From Minisyncoccota bacterium (GTDB taxonomy: Bacteria > Patescibacteriota > Minisyncoccia > Minisyncoccales > Minisyncoccaceae), in the NCBI GenBank assembly GCA_028704755.1, contig JAQWEU010000004.1, positions 1 to 38,191 of the forward strand: a stretch of 38,191 nt of DNA. The letters run 5' to 3'. A program made the translations under genes and the position numbers. The notes under the pieces were generated by a model. That model saw only the letters and a program-made list of their open reading frames with translations. It was not told the DNA's origin and made no database searches. Positions 16,353 through 23,751 of this stretch are shown here, in pieces; position 1 is the first letter of the stretch; each line of letters begins with the position of its first letter.

Positions 16353-16385
16353 AAAAAAAGCATCTATATTATATATTTAGATGCT
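16353..16385 (-). terminator. Intrinsic terminator overlapping the end of the first 6-TM gene
   Basis: AGCATCTA, an AT-rich loop and TAGATGCT followed by TTTTTTT on the minus strand. The stop codon is in the stem. Confidence 0.8.
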
Positions 16386-17069
16386 ATGAATATGCTGGTG
16401 ATGATTATGATATCGTGAAAATATTGTCGAGTTGAACTCCGTCGAGTGCACAACCCGATAAGTATAATATATTATTGCGATAATTATTATATATGCTAAT
16501 ACTGACTGTATTGGATCCGTCAACTGTTTTACTGACAGGGAAAATATAAATATTGCAGTTATTGACCCGGCAAATATTGCCCGAGCATTATATATTGAGC
16601 TCATCAGACCGAGCTCTACTTCCTCATAATCCTCTGTCATCAAGACGTCTGGATTATGACTGACGAAATATTCGTAATACTCCTTCATTTCCGGCAGGAA
16701 TAAATATATTATACCGGATACGAAAAGTACCGTACTCATGCCCGATGAGAAAAGAATCACATCGAACATCGCTCCAATCTTCAGGGCTGCGATTCCGCCT
16801 ACCCACAGGAATAAGGTTTCCCATTTCATCTTATGGAAATGTTCAAGACACTTCTCATGGGTATCAATACAGACATGCTCACTAAGGAGACATATCCGCA
16901 TTTTTTTCTCAACAATATACTCCCTGAACACTACTGCAGTGAATACTGCAAGAGTGATCAATAGTCCGGTCAAGCTATCCAGGACATCGAATGTCCATAG
17001 ACCCCAGACCGTGCCCAACAGTAATCCGAACTTCTTCCAGTCATTTGAATGAACATACTTTTCTACCAT
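16377..17069 (-). CDS. Orphan 6-TM protein, first member of the trio
   Basis: The start chosen is the ATG at 17069 (MVEKYVHSNDW), preceded by CAGGTGATTGAAA, a clear SD with good spacing. A TTG six bases earlier is rejected. The 230-aa protein has six TM segments and a conserved loop (EEVELGLMSSIYNARAIF) shared with the 15590 protein. The tail is His-rich (SRYHNHHQHIHSI), unlike the Arg-rich and Tyr-rich tails of its relatives. No known family is recognised. It has its own promoter and terminator. Confidence 0.72.
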   Translation of the reverse strand: MVEKYVHSNDWKKFGLLLGTVWGLWTFDVLDSLTGLLITLAVFTAVVFREYIVEKKMRICLLSEHVCIDTHEKCLEHFHKMKWETLFLWVGGIAALKIGAMFDVILFSSGMSTVLFVSGIIYLFLPEMKEYYEYFVSHNPDVLMTEDYEEVELGLMSSIYNARAIFAGSITAIFIFSLSVKQLTDPIQSVLAYIIIIAIIYYTYRVVHSTEFNSTIFSRYHNHHQHIHSI

Positions 17070-17094
17070 TTTCAATCACCTGATTGATATTAAT

Positions 17095-17123
17095 ACTATA
17101 AACTATTTTTCTAATTTTGTCAA
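17095..17123 (-). promoter_or_regulatory. Consensus promoter of the first 6-TM gene
   Basis: TTGACA (17123-17118), 17 bases, TATAGT (17100-17095). +1 near 17088 gives a 19-base leader with the SD CAGGTGA. The -35 box touches the U-tract of the preceding terminator. Confidence 0.8.
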
Positions 17124-17124
17124 T

Positions 17125-17147
17125 AAAAAAAGGTGTGTAAACACCTA
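17125..17147 (-). terminator. Intrinsic terminator of the degenerate Nudix gene
   Basis: AGGTGT-TTAC-ACACCT hairpin followed by TTTTTTATTG on the minus strand. The T-run leads straight into the next TTGACA. Confidence 0.85.
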
Positions 17148-17693
17148 TAGACCAGATACCCTCTTCCTGAACAGGAATGCCTGCTCAATCATGAACTTCA
17201 TCCTGTTTGAAACGATATCCAGGGTCTGGACCTCATCGAAATCGAAAAAACCCACATTGTTGGATCCTTCGAGATCCTCGAATCCATTTACTCTCACATC
17301 TGACCAATTCAAGGGACAAACCATTGCCTCATCGATAAGGTCATTTTTTGCATAAAGTGCTGGAATGACGACGATCTGCATCCCGTCATTCAGATTGAAA
17401 TCTAGCTGAAGCCCGGCCTTGTCGAACAAATGCCTACCCAGGGCATCAATATACGGAACCTGATAAGCAGAACCCTCTCGCAGCTCTCCCAGCTCATCCA
17501 ATCCGATTACTCCTCCGACAAGCTCCCACTTATGGGACAAATCTTCATTCATCAACGAACCGGTTTCTTTCCTAAAACGGAGCAAGATTTTCCCATTCCT
17601 GAAGACTGCTGCATAGATAGACTTTCCAGTCGTGATCATTACCCCTTTGTCGAAAGATTTTCCGACATTATCCAGTACTTTCCTTTTATACAT
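17145..17693 (-). CDS. Degenerate Nudix-fold paralogue
   Basis: A 182-aa paralogue of the 7356-7904 protein, equal in length and alignable throughout (GKILLRFRKETGSL, KWELVGGVIG, IVVIPALY, SNRMKFMIE). The Nudix helix reads ALGRHLFDKAGLQ, so the Glu residues that bind metal (ELREE in the paralogue) are gone. It is therefore probably not a hydrolase and may bind a ligand or another protein. A good SD, AAGGTGAAGAA, precedes the ATG. It diverges from the gene at 17806. Confidence 0.75.
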   Translation of the reverse strand: MYKRKVLDNVGKSFDKGVMITTGKSIYAAVFRNGKILLRFRKETGSLMNEDLSHKWELVGGVIGLDELGELREGSAYQVPYIDALGRHLFDKAGLQLDFNLNDGMQIVVIPALYAKNDLIDEAMVCPLNWSDVRVNGFEDLEGSNNVGFFDFDEVQTLDIVSNRMKFMIEQAFLFRKRVSGL

Positions 17694-17717
17694 TTCTTCA
17701 CCTTAGAATGCCATATG

Positions 17718-17745
17718 ATAATAACACATTTTATTCATTAGTCAA
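17718..17745 (-). promoter_or_regulatory. Promoter of the degenerate Nudix gene
   Basis: TTGACT (17745-17740), 16 bases, TATTAT (17723-17718) on the minus strand. Confidence 0.65.
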
Positions 17746-17805
17746 TGATTACGGGCCACTACCACAACTTTTTAAAATATGTTAAAATATCATCAGGAGA
17801 TTAAG

Positions 17806-18279
17806 ATGTACCTTGATAGACCGGAAATGCATGATTTTGAAATGATGGAACTAGAATACTTAAGAATGATCCGCATCAAGAAAATCCTCCCCTTCAATTC
17901 ACGGGAATTCATCAACTTTCTTCTACATCCTAGGACTAGAGAAAGCAAAATGAAGATATTCAACATGAAAAATGGGATTGATATTCTTGAGATCGACAAA
18001 GAAATTAAGGATAGATTATTTCTTGAGCAAATAACCAAGAATAGTTATGATAATTTCTACGAATGGCAATTAGCCTTATACTACACTCCTCTCGCAGGAA
18101 GAAAGGCAAAAAATGAAATGCTGATAATGGCTCAGCTCTTGACTAAGTTCGCTTTTACTGCCAAGGACTGGTGGAACATCCTCCACTCCTACACTGATCA
18201 GGATTTCAAGCTAGTCTACCCTATCATCCATGATTTTTGTGAATCTAGATTAGATTCATTCAGTTCCAACTTTTCATAA
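17806..18279 (+). CDS. Orphan soluble helical protein
   Basis: The start at 17806 (MYLDRPEMHDF) is chosen because CAGGAGATTAAG precedes it, a strong SD; an in-frame ATG at 17779 lies before that site. The 157-aa protein is predicted mostly helical, charged, with aromatic clusters (YDNFYEWQLALYY, KDWWNILHSYTD). It has no TM or signal peptide. No family is recognised. A TG-extended -10 (TGTTAAAAT, 17781-17788 region) gives a short leader starting near the SD. It is convergent with the 18304 gene and shares a terminator. Confidence 0.65.
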   Translation: MYLDRPEMHDFEMMELEYLRMIRIKKILPFNSREFINFLLHPRTRESKMKIFNMKNGIDILEIDKEIKDRLFLEQITKNSYDNFYEWQLALYYTPLAGRKAKNEMLIMAQLLTKFAFTAKDWWNILHSYTDQDFKLVYPIIHDFCESRLDSFSSNFS

Positions 18280-18312
18280 AAAAACAGAGACACATGTCTC
18301 TTTTTATTTTTT
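18276..18312. terminator. Bidirectional terminator between convergent genes
   Basis: AGAGAC-ACAT-GTCTCT hairpin (18286-18301) with A-run on the left and T-run on the right, so it works for both strands. Confidence 0.8.
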
Positions 18313-18543
18313 TCCTCTCCCTTTCCTTATTTCAACTATCTGCTGCTCAAGGATCCTCCTATCCAGCTTATACCTACCAACAAGGCAATTCAACAAATCA
18401 TCCTCATTGACAAATATGACCTTCCCGAATTCATACCTCTCAAACTTCTCCATTCCAAGGAAATTGATAGTCTTGAAGCGGTCAAGCTTTATGATCTTCC
18501 CGACCTCATCGACTGAAAGCAATTTTTCCCTAATTTTGATCAC
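18304..18543 (-). CDS. Small putative helix-turn-helix protein
   Basis: A 79-aa protein with a GTG start. The sequence LLSVDEVGKIIKLDRFKTINFLGMEKFERYEFGKVIFV has the layout of a MerR/excisionase-type helix-turn-helix with wing (helix, turn, helix, then a strand pair and a short NEDDLL helix), followed by a basic tail. DNA binding is an inference from pattern only. A promoter TTGACA (18589-18584), 17 bases, TATTAA (18566-18561) precedes it, and its -35 contains the stop codon of the preceding kinase gene. No SD is seen. Confidence 0.5.
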   Translation of the reverse strand: MIKIREKLLSVDEVGKIIKLDRFKTINFLGMEKFERYEFGKVIFVNEDDLLNCLVGRYKLDRRILEQQIVEIRKGRGKK

Positions 18544-18560
18544 CGTAAAAAACTATATAT

Positions 18561-18589
18561 TTAATAATATAAAAAATTAGTTATGTCAA
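18561..18589 (-). promoter_or_regulatory. Promoter overlapping the stop codon of the kinase gene
   Basis: TTGACA-N17-TATTAA. The TGA stop of the upstream gene (18588-18586) is part of TTGACA. Confidence 0.6.
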
Positions 18590-19152
18590 AATTTTTTCTT
18601 CAGATAATCCGTCAACATCCTATCAACCTCTACGAACAAAGAATCTTTTTCTCCATCATTATTTATTGTGTAATCAACTGAGAAGCAAAGGTCTTCGATC
18701 CTTTTTTCCGATTCCAATTCTTCCCTATCCAGAAAATCCTCGAAAGATACTTTATCATCAGCCTTGATCTGCCTGCTTGTCATCCTCTGCCACCTTATCT
18801 CTGGATCAGCCTTTACTGCGATGAATATATTCTTCTGAAACGATCTTATCATTTCCAATTCTCCGAAATCCCTGACCCCAGAAATCACCAATATTTCCTC
18901 CTTAGAAGATGATACCCTCCTCTTCATCCCTCTCGCAAGCACCCCTTCTCCATATTTATCTCTCAAGTTAGTAGAAAGCCAAGACATATCTAAACGACCT
19001 ATCTCATTATCATCAATGAAGATAGATAATGCTTCCTTGAGCATATCCGAAAATACTAATTTCCTTGCTCCATAATTATCCACTAAGAAATCAGCTACCG
19101 AATCCTTTCCACTACCATTCTTGCCTACTATACCAATGACTAATTTTTCCAT
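18586..19152 (-). CDS. P-loop nucleotide kinase (dephospho-CoA kinase / dNMP kinase-like)
   Basis: The start at 19152 (MEKLVIGIVGKNGSGKDS) puts Walker A at the N-terminus and is preceded by AGAAGGAT close to the ATG; the frame is open further to 19233. The 188-aa protein has Walker A GKNGSGKDS, a substrate region around FSDMLKEALSIF, VISGVRDFGELEMI (a conserved DxR-like segment) and a lid with RWQRMTSRQ and FLDREELESEKR. This fits the AAA_18/deoxynucleoside monophosphate kinase group; the substrate cannot be told. Dephospho-CoA kinase is an alternative. Confidence 0.72.
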   Translation of the reverse strand: MEKLVIGIVGKNGSGKDSVADFLVDNYGARKLVFSDMLKEALSIFIDDNEIGRLDMSWLSTNLRDKYGEGVLARGMKRRVSSSKEEILVISGVRDFGELEMIRSFQKNIFIAVKADPEIRWQRMTSRQIKADDKVSFEDFLDREELESEKRIEDLCFSVDYTINNDGEKDSLFVEVDRMLTDYLKKKF

Positions 19153-19261
19153 ATCCTTCTTTGAAGATTTATCTTGATTATTGTGATCTACTGAAATCAT
19201 AAACCATATCTGAATAATATCATAAAAATACAATAACCAAAATATAACCTTTACAACTCAA

Positions 19262-19290
19262 TTGACATTATTAATAATGTATTTTATTAT
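19262..19290 (+). promoter_or_regulatory. Consensus promoter of the 19321 gene
   Basis: TTGACA (19262-19267), 17 bases, TATTAT (19285-19290). +1 near 19297. Confidence 0.75.
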
Positions 19291-19320
19291 GCTTATGCAA
19301 CTTAAAAACTGAGGTTCATT

Positions 19321-19983
19321 ATGACAAAGACAGCGGTAATTCTAACTGGCTACAGCAGTAGGCCGAAGATCATTTCCCAGCTCCCTCTTGCTAACGGGCT
19401 TTTCAAACGAGGTTGTGAGGTCGTAATCATCGACCCGTTCCACACGAAACGGAGTGACTGGGTCTTCCAGCATACCATGATCACAAGCATGACTACGGAA
19501 GAAATAGTCTATTCCGTCGAAAAGGATATCGACTGCACCTTCATAAAAGAAGCTGATATAGCTTTCTTTTATAGCTACGGAGCGATTCCAGGAATACTCC
19601 AAGAGGAATTCGAAGCGAGACAGAACGTCTTCCTTTCGCCATTCATCGGCAAAGGCACAGCTAAATGGAGCATGTTCCAGAAACTCCTCCTCAAGCTCGC
19701 TAAAGCTTCGCCAAATGTATTACCAGCCTTGCTTGACGCAGACAGTGAAAGCCTACAGAAAAAGCTTTTCGAGAAAATGATAAATATGGAATTAAGAGGA
19801 GAGAACTTCTTCTTCATTCCGAAGAATAGGGATAACCAATTCTTTGATGAAAAAGTATGTTATCCAAAAAACATAATCAATTCCCTGCCTGGAGCAATCC
19901 ATCTTCTAAAAGTAAAGCACCATCAAGATATGATCAATAACCCTACGATCGTCAATCAGATACTCGATACGATCAAATGCTGA
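19321..19983 (+). CDS. Putative alpha/beta-hydrolase-like protein
   Basis: A 220-aa protein without a secure family. The N-terminus (VILTGYSSRPKIISQLPLANGLFKRGCEVVIIDPF) resembles the first strands of alpha/beta hydrolases, IAFFYSYGAIPGI could hold a nucleophile elbow (S in YSYGA), and VKHHQDMINNP near the end is placed like the catalytic His. These are pattern-level hints, and the elbow lacks the usual first Gly. SD GAGGT lies six bases before the ATG. It is a single-gene unit with its own promoter and terminator, divergent from the kinase gene. Confidence 0.55.
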   Translation: MTKTAVILTGYSSRPKIISQLPLANGLFKRGCEVVIIDPFHTKRSDWVFQHTMITSMTTEEIVYSVEKDIDCTFIKEADIAFFYSYGAIPGILQEEFEARQNVFLSPFIGKGTAKWSMFQKLLLKLAKASPNVLPALLDADSESLQKKLFEKMINMELRGENFFFIPKNRDNQFFDEKVCYPKNIINSLPGAIHLLKVKHHQDMINNPTIVNQILDTIKC

Positions 19984-19984
19984 T

Positions 19985-20009
19985 GCAACTCAAAAAGTTG
20001 CTTTTTTTT
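19985..20009 (+). terminator. Intrinsic terminator of the 19321 gene
   Basis: GCAACT-CAAAA-AGTTGC hairpin followed by T8, two bases past the stop. Confidence 0.9.
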
Positions 20010-20078
20010 ATAAAAATTACCCCGAAGGACATTTTCTATCGGATAGTACCATTAGCTTTCCATTTCTAGATTGCTAAT

Positions 20079-20107
20079 TTGACTAAAAATAATATTTATT
20101 GTATGGT
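20079..20107 (+). promoter_or_regulatory. Promoter of the 20128 gene
   Basis: TTGACT (20079-20084), 17 bases, TATGGT (20102-20107). +1 near 20114. Confidence 0.6.
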
Positions 20108-20127
20108 AATCACAAGGAATGGTATCG

Positions 20128-20532
20128 ATGAAAGTTATAGCACTAATTATGTTCTTTATTATTATTTCCTGTTCAACGGCCTTAGCCGATGATCCAGGAA
20201 ATGGGTATTATCTCAAGAACACGACGAAAAACTTACTTTCCTTGAATGAAAGGATCATAGACAACTTTGCTCCAATGGTCTTCTCAGAAGAAGAACAGCA
20301 AGAACTAAGGACGATCTTAAAAAAAGAAGATCTGCTGACCGTTCAGGATCAATTGCTCGATCAGAACAATCTATTAAAAAATGATTACCTTGGAGGACTG
20401 AGTAATGAGCCAGGAGACGAATCAGTTTACAAGTCTTACGCCACCTGCGCTTACTATCAAAAAATTGTCCTATTGGATGATTATTTTGCCGGAATGGATT
20501 TCGTAGTGCGCCAACTCGGCAAATTCCTATAA
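20128..20532 (+). CDS. Small secreted protein or lipoprotein
   Basis: The ATG at 20128 (MKVIALIMFF) is preferred: AAGGA lies nine bases upstream and the product is a typical signal peptide. An in-frame ATG at 20119 is possible. Residues 1-20 form a signal peptide ending ALA before DDPG; IISC at about 12-15 could also serve as a lipobox. The mature part (about 115 aa) is acidic and helical, with NLLSLNERIIDNF and SEEEQQELRTILKKEDLL. No family recognised. It sits alone between its promoter and terminator. Confidence 0.65.
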   Translation: MKVIALIMFFIIISCSTALADDPGNGYYLKNTTKNLLSLNERIIDNFAPMVFSEEEQQELRTILKKEDLLTVQDQLLDQNNLLKNDYLGGLSNEPGDESVYKSYATCAYYQKIVLLDDYFAGMDFVVRQLGKFL

Positions 20533-20554
20533 TAGCTTAAAAGCTATTTTTTTA
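20531..20554 (+). terminator. Intrinsic terminator of the 20128 gene
   Basis: AATAGCTT-AA-AAGCTATT followed by a T-run, overlapping the stop codon. Confidence 0.8.
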
Positions 20555-20561
20555 TTTCAAG

Positions 20562-20589
20562 AAAAATAAAAAGCACTAATTATAGTGCT
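20562..20589 (-). terminator. Intrinsic terminator of the 20580 gene
   Basis: AGCACTA-TAAT-TAGTGCT followed by TTTTATTTTT on the minus strand; the TAA stop lies in the loop. Confidence 0.85.
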
Positions 20590-21206
20590 GTTGTTTTCCT
20601 TTGACTGAAAAGATTTACCTCTGTCTGGATATTACGTTGGATAAGCTTCTCAAGCTCAGACTCATCTGTCCCGATATCCTCGAGAGCAAGACCTGCCTTA
20701 TTAAGAGAGAACTTCATCTGACGTATGACTTTTTCAGAATGAAAAGTTCCTACTCGCAGATGCCTAAGCCATAACTCAGAAGTTGCCCGGTATCCCTTAG
20801 TCTCGAAATCAAGAATTTGATCAGCAGAAAGGATAATACCTACGTCTTTTCCCATCTCCTTCATATCATTCAGATAAAAAGCAAATCTAGGATCACCTCT
20901 TCTCAAAATAACTAAAGCCATTTGCATAGCAGAAGAAATAGCTCTCAAACGCAAAGAATTAAGATCATCCTTCGTCAATCCGACATCATCAAGAGACAGA
21001 TCCTCTGCTGCAAGACTCTTCTGCAATACATCAAGATAATCGATGATCCTCATCAAGGAGTTATAATTCTCCTCATTATTCCTAACACCGCTCTTGCACA
21101 GATCTACCCTTATTCTTCTGATAGAAAGAGCGAACGACTTGGCATCCATACAATTCTCTTCAGACTCAGATAAACCAAATACTTTTCTTAAGAATACTGA
21201 TAACAT
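20580..21206 (-). CDS. Orphan soluble helical protein
   Basis: A 208-aa protein, predicted nearly all helical, no TM and no recognised family. It contains two similar Leu/Asp-rich segments: LAAEDLSLDDVGLTKDDLNSL (about 65-85) and LALEDIGTDESELEKL (about 174-189), suggesting an internal repeat. SD GAGGAAAAAGA precedes the ATG. The promoter (21233-21261) has a perfect inverted repeat in its spacer. Confidence 0.65.
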   Translation of the reverse strand: MLSVFLRKVFGLSESEENCMDAKSFALSIRRIRVDLCKSGVRNNEENYNSLMRIIDYLDVLQKSLAAEDLSLDDVGLTKDDLNSLRLRAISSAMQMALVILRRGDPRFAFYLNDMKEMGKDVGIILSADQILDFETKGYRATSELWLRHLRVGTFHSEKVIRQMKFSLNKAGLALEDIGTDESELEKLIQRNIQTEVNLFSQRKTTAL

Positions 21207-21232
21207 TCTTTTTCCTCAAAATTACTTACTAT

Positions 21233-21261
21233 TTTATAACATAATTACGTCATTATGTAAA
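21233..21261 (-). promoter_or_regulatory. Promoter of the 20580 gene with palindromic spacer
   Basis: TTTACA (21261-21256), 17 bases, TATAAA (21238-21233). Bases 21239-21258 are an inverted repeat, ACATAAT-N6-ATTATGT, filling the spacer: a likely operator. Confidence 0.65.
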
Positions 21262-21265
21262 TATA

Positions 21266-21991
21266 TCACTTGCCTAATCCCATCCTCCTAAGAACATCTC
21301 CATAATTGTTCATGAACGTCTTATAGAAATCAAAACAGTCAGTCTCTTCGAATCTTACCTTACGTATCCCCTCATCAGAAAACTGTAATATTTCTGCCTT
21401 CGGATGGGACATGATGATTGGAGAATGAGTAGCGATTATGAATTGGCTCCCCTCTCCTATCAATTCATCCATCCTAGCCAGAAAAGCTAATTGCCTCTGA
21501 GGAGAAAGAGCTGCCTCTGGCTCATCGAACAGATAGAATCCTTCACCCCTCAATCTATTGAGAAACAAAGAAAAGAATGATTCGCCATGAGACTGATCAT
21601 GCAAAGAAACTCCTCCATAAGAAGAAATAACCCCTATGTCATCGATATTGGAAGCTAAGTTATAGAAACTCTCAGCTCTGAAGAAATAATCATCCCTAGG
21701 CCTCTTATAACCCCTTGCGAGCTGCAATTCCTCTCCAAGCAGGCTAGATATCTTCTTAGTCTCAAAATTGAAGTTCCTAGACCCTCCCTCGAGATTGAAC
21801 CCATACTTGAAAGCTATCGCCTCGACGACAGTCGACTTCCCCGTTCCATTTTCTCCAGTAAATATGGTTATAGGAGAAGAAAAGACTAAGTTTTCCATAT
21901 CTTTCACTATAGGCAAAGAAAAAGGATAATCTCCATTTTTTCTCTTACCATCCTTCAAGCCGATTGAAGACACGAACAGATTGCTTATCAT
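21266..21991 (-). CDS. ABC-type/AAA ATPase (COG3910-like predicted ATPase)
   Basis: A 241-aa soluble ATPase. Walker A is GENGTGKST (about 45-53), the signature region is HDQSHGESF, Walker B is FYLFDEPEAALS and the switch His is in IIATHSPIIMSHP. This matches small stand-alone SMC/RecF-like ATPases grouped as COG3910; their biological role is poorly known. It has no TM partner in the neighbourhood, so it is not an obvious transporter. A TATAAT (22008-22003) lies 11 bases before the ATG, implying a leader of about 5 bases. Confidence 0.85.
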   Translation of the reverse strand: MISNLFVSSIGLKDGKRKNGDYPFSLPIVKDMENLVFSSPITIFTGENGTGKSTVVEAIAFKYGFNLEGGSRNFNFETKKISSLLGEELQLARGYKRPRDDYFFRAESFYNLASNIDDIGVISSYGGVSLHDQSHGESFFSLFLNRLRGEGFYLFDEPEAALSPQRQLAFLARMDELIGEGSQFIIATHSPIIMSHPKAEILQFSDEGIRKVRFEETDCFDFYKTFMNNYGDVLRRMGLGK

Positions 21992-22115
21992 ATTCCCTGC
22001 TCATTATAATAATATATACACTTTAACACCTTGAAAACTACAAATCAAATCAATAAATGATTATCATTGATAAAAAAACACATCAATAATATGCATTTAA
22101 TAGTATGCGATAATT

Positions 22116-22673
22116 CTAACCAAGGACTTGAGCACTATTCTCCTTCATCCTCCTTTTACATATTTCCCCTATCTTCTCTGCATTTCCTATGTTCACCATT
22201 GATAAACAATATGTACCACTAGCAGGAATCATACTTTTTATAGGTTTTGTATTCTTACATGTCAGGACGACAGTACTCCCGTATACATCAGCACGTATCA
22301 CATCTTTCCATTCAATCTCAGTGACAACGTCACACATTGATCTGAATATCTTCTTGGAATTACTAGCGAAATAAATGCCACTCCTCAAAAGACCGATTCC
22401 GAACTTAAGTCCATAAAACGCAAAAGCAACAGATAATAAGAAAAGGAGAATAAAAAATATTATCAAGAATAAGTTTTCAAAAGAAAAAACTGTCAGCCAC
22501 GAATTAGTGACAAAAGAATATAAAATACTGAATGACATCAATACACCCATAACTCCTAGTGAAATGTTTTGCATTGCAAGTTTTCTTGAATATCTTTCTG
22601 CAACTACAACAAAATCACTTTCTATCCCTAATACTTGTGATAATTTCTGAGGAACGTTTGTCTTTATTTCCAT
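22116..22673 (-). CDS. Orphan membrane protein with a cytosolic C-terminal domain
   Basis: A 185-aa protein. Two or three hydrophobic segments lie at about 38-60 and 68-100, followed by a soluble region with alternating strands (EIEWKDVIRADVYGSTVVLTCKN) that resembles a bacterial PH-like fold. No firm family. The ATG is nine bases after a TATAAT (22688-22683), and no SD is present. Confidence 0.55.
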   Translation of the reverse strand: MEIKTNVPQKLSQVLGIESDFVVVAERYSRKLAMQNISLGVMGVLMSFSILYSFVTNSWLTVFSFENLFLIIFFILLFLLSVAFAFYGLKFGIGLLRSGIYFASNSKKIFRSMCDVVTEIEWKDVIRADVYGSTVVLTCKNTKPIKSMIPASGTYCLSMVNIGNAEKIGEICKRRMKENSAQVLG

Positions 22674-23108
22674 ATAGTAATAATTATAATTTTTCTATAT
22701 GATACCATTATCAATCAAAAAAATCTACTAATAATGAAATATATAAATCTATAATAAAAATCATAATAATTTCTAAATTACTTAAGATTGCCAGTACTTG
22801 TATGGATATGACAGGTCTTATCCGCAGCTGATACACGATTAAAACTAAAACAATAAATATCTACCCTTGTTCAACCCAGTGTCCAGTGCTTGAGATTACT
22901 AAACAGTTATTGTCAGACTTACAAATCATGACCATTCAAGAATTCCCAAAATTATATAAAACAAACCACACATATATAGATGCGGTTTTTGAAATACACT
23001 AAACAAGATCATCCGCAGAAATAATATATAATAAGAATCAAAAAAATCAAGCAAAAACCAATAATAAAGCACATCAAAATGACATGCTTATGACTTCCAT
23101 AGATATCC
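22674..23108. other. Gene-free gap of about 430 bases with only tiny ORFs
   Basis: AT-rich, no clear gene. On the minus strand two very short ORFs occur: 23074-23009 (21 aa, MCFIIGFCLIFLILIIYYF.., one hydrophobic helix) and 22935-22861 (24 aa, ending STGHWVEQG). Neither has a convincing SD. No strong terminator or structured RNA is recognised. It could hold remnants of a decayed gene. Confidence 0.3.
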
Positions 23109-23750
23109 TTAATTATTCTTAAATGCTACGATTTCGAAAGCATTACCATGATCAATTGCATATCTGAATAAACGATCAGGACTGATTTCATCTTTTTCAG
23201 AAACAACAAGCCCCTCCTCTATCAGCCTTTCAGCTATCAACCCAGAACAAGTATGCTTATTCTTTCCTAATCCGAATATCTGAGTGTCATCCTCGGCTAT
23301 TTCTTTAGCTTTTTCTCTCATCCTATCAATGACTTCCTTATCAGACTTGATCCTTATTACCACCCATTCTACCATATCCTCATTCAACCAATCTGTCTCA
23401 TTGATACCCCTGATTTGTATCTCCCTCGAATCATCGGGATCGTCACCCAAAGCTTCTATTACTAGACCATCACCATAATAAATAGCAGAATGAGTAAAAT
23501 ATGGATTAAAAATAGCTTCATACAACCTTGTCCTATTCGTAGGATAATTCCTAAGCAAGATATCCCCTGGCAAGAGAGGACAATCAATTATCTTTAAGCA
23601 CGAACTACTTCTTCCTGATAATGAACTTCTTACTTCCTCATCAGAAATTACATAAATTTTTGGCATTAGATTGAATGACCCAAAAATAAAAAATACCAAT
23701 AAGAATAAACAAATTAAAATTAGTCTATTCTTAAAGAAAGATACAGTCAT
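23109..23750 (-). CDS. YiiX-like permuted NlpC/P60 (papain-like) hydrolase, membrane-anchored
   Basis: The start at 23750 (MTVSFFKNRLILICLF) lies one base after the stop of the upstream gene, so the two are coupled; the frame is open further upstream. The 213-aa protein has an N-terminal TM or signal anchor (about 9-30). LLPGDILLRN, then FTHSAIYYGDGLVIEALG with the His, then KHTCSGLIAERL with the Cys gives the His-before-Cys order of permuted NlpC/P60 proteins (YiiX/YaeF). Such enzymes act on amide or thioester bonds in lipids or peptides; the substrate here is unknown. Confidence 0.72.
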   Translation of the reverse strand: MTVSFFKNRLILICLFLLVFFIFGSFNLMPKIYVISDEEVRSSLSGRSSSCLKIIDCPLLPGDILLRNYPTNRTRLYEAIFNPYFTHSAIYYGDGLVIEALGDDPDDSREIQIRGINETDWLNEDMVEWVVIRIKSDKEVIDRMREKAKEIAEDDTQIFGLGKNKHTCSGLIAERLIEEGLVVSEKDEISPDRLFRYAIDHGNAFEIVAFKNN

Positions 23751-23751
23751 A

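Noticed and set aside
21266-21991. ABC transporter ATPase
   Set aside because: No membrane partner is adjacent, and the sequence fits stand-alone RecF/SMC-like small ATPases better.
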